Source: Diphasiastrum complanatum
Lineage: Eukaryota; Streptophyta; Lycopodiopsida; Lycopodiales; Lycopodiaceae
Reading direction: 5' to 3'
NCBI GenBank assembly: GCA_029204225.1
Contig: CM055096.1
Location: 37,151,986-37,215,985, forward strand
DNA: 64,000 nt
Of this stretch, positions 59,167 through 64,000 are shown piece after piece. The notes beneath the pieces are model-generated. The model did no database searches and was not told where the DNA came from. It saw only the letters and a list, made by a program, of their open reading frames with translations. The stretch's first letter is position 1. Every line of letters starts with the position of its first letter. The position numbers and the translations under genes are program-made.

Positions 59167-60396
59167 TAAATAGGTAGATATTAAAATCCGAAAACTTCCT
59201 ACTTCCAATGCATGACTACGCCTATAAAAAATTGAACAAAACAGTAGTGATGGAATCACGTTCAATATTTAGCAACTAACTTTCACTAGATACTAAGTGA
59301 TTACGTAGCCAAACATAAAGTATTGAATTCTCAAACAATTTCTATTAGTTACATAAGAAATACAGAGATGCATGCATTCTGACATATACTGAACGCAATA
59401 AGAAATAGTATTGATTCAGAAAAACAAAATCAGATGTTAATGAGTGCAAGACAAGAGCGGATAGAAATCGCGCACTCTAAAGTTGTCTCCGAGTAACTGA
59501 GAAAAAGTTTGATAATAAGCAACTCTGTTGATAAGTAGTAGCGCAATAACAACTCTAAAATAAATCTCTGAAAGACTGAGCTAGAATGCTCAAGAGAGTT
59601 CAAGTTTGAAAGCCTGATAGAGAGCTAACTTCTTTCTAATTGTGAATGAACGTAGGAAGCGTCTTATAATAACACTCAACTCCTTCACAATTCACAATAA
59701 CATTTTCAGAATATTTAGGACTTGAAAAGAGATGTATGACTAGAGTTGCATTTTTTGCATTTTTCAAAGTGCCTCAAATGTTAAGGACATGACTCTGGCA
59801 AAGTGTGGAGTAAGTAATTAGGTCGTCAAATGTGATTGCCAGTTGGCTGGTGTCCACTTCATCCAGTTCCTTCTTAGAAATTGATGGCTGATAAGTGGTG
59901 AAATTTGGCCGTAAACAATTTATATGCATAAATGAACTAAAACTGTTACTTTGCATAAATAAACTAAAACTGCGGCCACAGGCGACAGTGTCGCAAAAAG
60001 ACGACAGTGTCATTTTTTTTTCAAAAAAAATGACCGTGTCTTAAAATCTCATGTTCTTAATATTGGGGTAGCTTAATCACAATTCCTGACAGGCGAAAAA
60101 TGCGAAAAAGACGACACTGCATCTTTACACATAATTCCTGACAAGCGATAGTATCACTAAAATGCAAAAAATGTGACACTGTAATTTCACTCGTAATTCT
60201 GGACAGGCGACACTGTCTCGATTGTAGAGAGAGAAAATACGACACTGTTGTCAAGCTCCGTGTATTTTTGCAGACTGTGTAAAAACACTTGTAATTCTGC
60301 AGACTATATAAAAACATGAGAAAATCCACAGAACTGGAAAAATAATGGATGAGGATTAAAACCGATTAGTCGATTAGTAAGAAGGAGAATAATCCA
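59167..60396 (-). repeat. Probable 3' LTR of a minus-strand Copia (to the left of its RNase H)
   Basis: The right edge 60396 is the complement of tgttggatta, next to the purine-rich complement of ctctccctta. The left edge is the point where Copia-3 RT breaks. Contains aaatgcgacactg-type repeats at 59980-60260 in the same plus-strand orientation as those at 55.8-56.1 kb. No gene. Confidence 0.45.
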
Positions 60397-60429
60397 ACAC
60401 TCTCCCTTAATCTGAATCCTTGAATGCCT

Positions 60430-61225
60430 TAACCTTCAAAATTAGTTCTACACAGAATGTGCGCTTCCAAACTTAATGCTTTGGTTAAAATATTTGCTAT
60501 CATATCTTGTTCAGTACTGCAATCTGACCTCTTCATTGAGAACTTTGCTTCTGACAAAGTGATACTTCAGTTCAATGTGCTTACTCCTAGAATGAAATCT
60601 AGCGCTGGCTGACAAGGCAATGGCACTTTGATTATCACAAAATAATAATGTCGAAGCAGATTGATTCAGACCAATATCTGAAAGTAAGTTTCTCAACCAA
60701 ATTGCTTCCTTTGTAGCGTGAGAGACTGCCATGTACTCCGATTCGATAGAAGATAGAGCTATCGAAGATTGCTTGCGAATGTTTCAAGAAATTGGACCAT
60801 TGTTGAGGAAGAATGTAAATCCAGAAGTGGATTTACGAGTGTCTACATCTCCTGCCCAACTTGCATTTGCAAAACCATTGAGTGAATTGAGTTTGTCGTT
60901 GCCGACTGTTCCATAACAAATGCAAAAGTCCATAGTAGCTCGAAGATATCTCGTGACTCTGATAAGAGCCTTCCAATGCGTTACAGAATTAGTCATAAAC
61001 TGACTGAGAGAGCTGACTGCAAAAGCTATGTCTGGCCTGGTACAAATCATTGCGTACATAAGAGATCCTATAATAGAATGGTAAGGATACTCATGCATCT
61101 GCTGCTTCTCATGAATTGTTTGAGGACACTGGTCCTTTGACAATTTGAGACCTGGTTCCATTGGTAAGAGAGCTACCTTGCAATTAATCAGATTATATCT
61201 GACTAACATGTTGTAGATGTACCTC
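60430..61225 (-). pseudogene. Copia RT end and RNase H remnant (minus strand)
   Basis: One frame from about 61209: MLVRYNLINCK, GSLMYAMICTRPDIAFAV, RKSTSGFTFFLNNGPIS, a TGA at 60784-60786, then SSIALSSIESEYMAVSHATK, FCDNQSAIALS, HSRSKHIELKYHFVR. A frameshift near 60515 precedes EQDMIANILTKAL, ending near 60430. The N-terminal RT, integrase and Gag are missing. Not in line with Copia-3, which lies in the opposite orientation. Confidence 0.8.
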
Positions 61226-62689
61226 TATTGTGTAATGAACCAATATTAAAGTTCTTAATTATATTATCACAAAAAATATTCTTGCAACAATCTAAACTTT
61301 ACAAAAAAAAATATGAAAAAATGAAATCCACTCAAAGCAAAAGCTAAATTTACAAAATAACAAAGATGCATAGATCTCAAAACTGTACTGGATCTGGATC
61401 TACAACAAATAAAACTAATATAAATATTATGCAAAAGCTTGGATCTACAATAGCTTGGATGGAACTGGATGTAGAATAGCCATCGAAATAGGGAATGTTA
61501 TACTAAATCACAGAGATCCACCTATTTTGACTATCTGAAAATATGGATCTGCAACAAAAACTCTGGATCTAGAGCAAAGCACAACACCCTAAATTATCTG
61601 ATGAATAGAAAATTAGGCATTGGAATACCCATCAGAATAGGTGTTGTTATACTAAATCCTGCAGATCTGCCCTTTCCGACATTCCGACTTCTCTGATACC
61701 TTAAGAAACATTTGTAGATTGGTCGTCTCTTATGTCTCAAAAAAAAACCTGCATAAAAAATGTGGAGTCAATAAAACCAAATTATAATCACAATCAGATG
61801 GAGACTAAGATGTGAGAGAAGGAGAGAGTGAGGAAAAGAGATAGATAGAGAGAGAGAGATTACTTTACATCCAATAATCACAAAAGCTCCATCCTCCACC
61901 TTCATTTTTCTTCTTGAGCTTACCACTTGATTTTGCAAGGAGAAGCAAGCCTAATAAAAACAAGGAGGGGAGCAAAGAGTAAGAGCAGCAAGAGCAAAAG
62001 AAGGAAGCTAAAGAAAGCAAATAGCAAGAGGAACAATCAAAAGTGAGGAGGATAAAGAGGGTGAGGAAGGATCAACCACACAAAGGAGGAGACAAAGCGT
62101 TAGGTATGTCCCTTGATACCATCACCCACTCTTCTTTCCTTTTTGAAAATGTTGCGGTAATGGACAGAGATTTCAAAATTATCAAGAATCTATCTGAGCC
62201 TTGACATAACCCTAAAATTAGATTTAGTATTCTGAGGTCTGTTCCAACGCCCTCACTACATGCTAAAATCTCACATATCCATCGGTTTTTCTTTAATATC
62301 CCACATCTTTTACTGGATGTCGGCTTTTGAAAAATCTTGTCTTCTAAAAGTTTTTATCTAAAAAATGTTGCATTCTAAAATCGCACAATTATCAAGGATT
62401 GCCAATTTTATATTCCCTAGCCTTGTTAAAGAATAGTGCATTAAACAAAACTATTTTTTTATCTGCTAAATCATACTCATCATAATAAAAAAATTTATAA
62501 GTCTTCAAACATCGACGTAATTGGCATCCAACTACCTTTCTTGGGCATCAACCTATGAGCTCGCTCTAGCAATAATTTTCATGGTAAGATTCTCATAAAT
62601 TTTTGAAATTGCTACCTTCAAAAATAGATCTCATAGTCACAAATTTTTGAGGGTTAATATTCTGAGGTTCCCTTCTCTAGATCTCTAAA
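61226..62689. other. Intergenic, no supported gene
   Basis: AT-rich. A purine-rich stretch (gagagaagg to agcaagagcaaaag) spans 61800-62100. No frame of note. Confidence 0.5.
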
Positions 62690-63580
62690 CTCCAAACCCT
62701 AAACCGTAAACTCTAAACCTTGAATCCTAGATCCTAGACCCTGAATACAAAATCTATCATCCTAACTTCTAAATGCTTATCCCGAATCCTAAACCTAGAC
62801 CCTAAATCCTGAACCCAAAATTTTAAATCCTAAATTTTAAATCCTAAACAGTGAACCATGAACCCTAAACCCTGACCCTTGGACCTTGGACCCTGGACCC
62901 TTAACCAAAAATTATAAATCCCAAACTCTTGATTCTTAGCCCAAAATCCAAAACCCTAGACCCTAAATCAAAAATACTAAATCCCAAATTCTAAACCTTG
63001 GACTCTGAATTCTAAACCCTAGACTCTAAATCACTAACCCAAAATCTTAAGTTCTAAACACTAAACCCTAAACTTCAGACTCTAAATTCTAGATCCTAGT
63101 AGATCCTAGATCCTAAATCCTAAACCCTAGAACCCTTATCTTAAATTCCAAACCCTAAACCCTATACCTTGAATCCTAAACTCTAAACAGTAACCGTAAA
63201 CCTGTAAATCGTAAACCCTGCACCCTCAATCCTAGACCCTAAATCTTAAATCCTAAACTCTGAACCCTAAGTCCTAAACTCTTATCCCAAAACTCTAAAC
63301 TCTGATTCTAGAACTTTAATCTTAAATCTCAAACCTTGAATCCTACACCCTGAACTCTAAACCCTAAACCCTACACTCTCAATCCTAGACCCAAAATCTT
63401 AAATCTTAAATCCTAAACTCTTATCTCTAAACTCTAAACCTTGAACTTTGGACTCTAAACCCTAAATCCTAAACCCTAACCCTAAACCTAAGCTTTGATC
63501 CCTACAACTCTATAATCATAAATCTGATTACACATCTTTTAATATAAACCCTAAACCCTAAGCTCTAACTTCTAAAATCC
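62690..63580. repeat. Degenerate interstitial telomere-like block, CCCTAAA type
   Basis: About 0.9 kb built of 7-mers near ccctaaa, with variants (tcctaaa, ctctaaa, ccctaga, cttgaat). Clean doublets such as aaaccctaaaccct recur, for example near 63360 and 63470. Orientation is constant (C-rich strand on top). Plant telomeres are TTTAGGG repeats (established). Confidence 0.85.
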
Positions 63581-64000
63581 AGGCCGGTTACCGTACATTT
63601 AATTAAATCACTCATCCCAATTTTCTAGATTATGTGGTGTATGTTGATGAATAAGCCAATAACATGATTCTGGTTTCTGATATGCACGTCAAGCTTAGCA
63701 ACAGTCTTCATTTGTTATATGTGTATTTAATTTGTTGCTCTCTAATTTTGTTTGTGATCCATTGTTACTTGACAAGATGGACCGATGTAAATGGCGAGAC
63801 GATGAGGCTGGACCATCACATATTGGATTAGCGGCCTAGCTACACCAGAGAATACTATGCCCATGTACACGATGTAAGCATGCATTGCAACGAGAGCAAC
63901 GTATTACCATATGATATGTTTGCATGTATAAACAGATAGAAAGAGTCATTATTTGTGCGGCCCGGAGTCGGTTCTTTGGTGAGTTTTATGTATTTATCTT
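63581..64000. other. No supported gene
   Basis: A short frame from 63777 (MDRCKWRDDEAG) ends after 20 codons and is not recognised. Confidence 0.4.

Overview
The window is nuclear DNA of a land plant. The evidence is plant-type Copia and Athila/Tat-like LTR retrotransposons with tRNA-iMet-type and tRNA-Asp-like primer sites, a long spliceosomal gene, tRNA-derived SINEs, dinucleotide microsatellites and a degenerate CCCTAAA (plant telomere-type) block. I cannot name the species. The repeat load and a 5.2-kb intron suggest a large genome, but that is inference.

Layout. (1) 1-16045 is a pile-up of one non-autonomous LTR family (LTR about 1.2 kb, internal region about 2.3 kb, no pol). A forward copy (1-3008) meets, head to head at 3008/3009, a minus-strand chain with three LTRs and two internal regions (3009-15958). 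A nearly intact Copia element (3354-9700, CCAAC target duplication) is nested in the last LTR of that chain. (2) 16067-16183 is a tiny tRNA-derived insertion with 16-bp target duplications. 16.3-17.9 kb carries exon-like remnants. 17.9-21.6 kb shows no gene. (3) 21893 to about 32.9 kb is a decayed Ty3/gypsy element on the minus strand with a tandemly duplicated protease domain. A second Copia element (26367-32412, CTAAA target duplication) is inserted in its 5' LTR. (4) 33-40 kb is intergenic: a 352-bp tandem repeat and long CA/GT/GA tracts. (5) 40175-51914, minus strand, is the only convincing host gene: four exons in phase, 1573 codons, an Arg/Ser/charged low-complexity protein. Its introns hold a hAT transposase remnant and several near-perfect fold-back elements. 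(6) 52.1-53.1 kb, just upstream of that gene, is a cluster of GA arrays and a roughly 58-bp minisatellite. (7) 54.5-61.2 kb holds broken Copia pieces in both orientations. (8) 62.69-63.58 kb is a degenerate interstitial telomere-like block.

The retroelements are parasitic neighbours and do not form a pathway with the host gene. The most unusual points are the three-LTR chain, the five regularly repeated small stem-loops just after the primer site of the non-autonomous family, the doubled protease of the gypsy element, and the large perfect fold-backs inside intron 1. I see no CRISPR, bacterial or organellar features.
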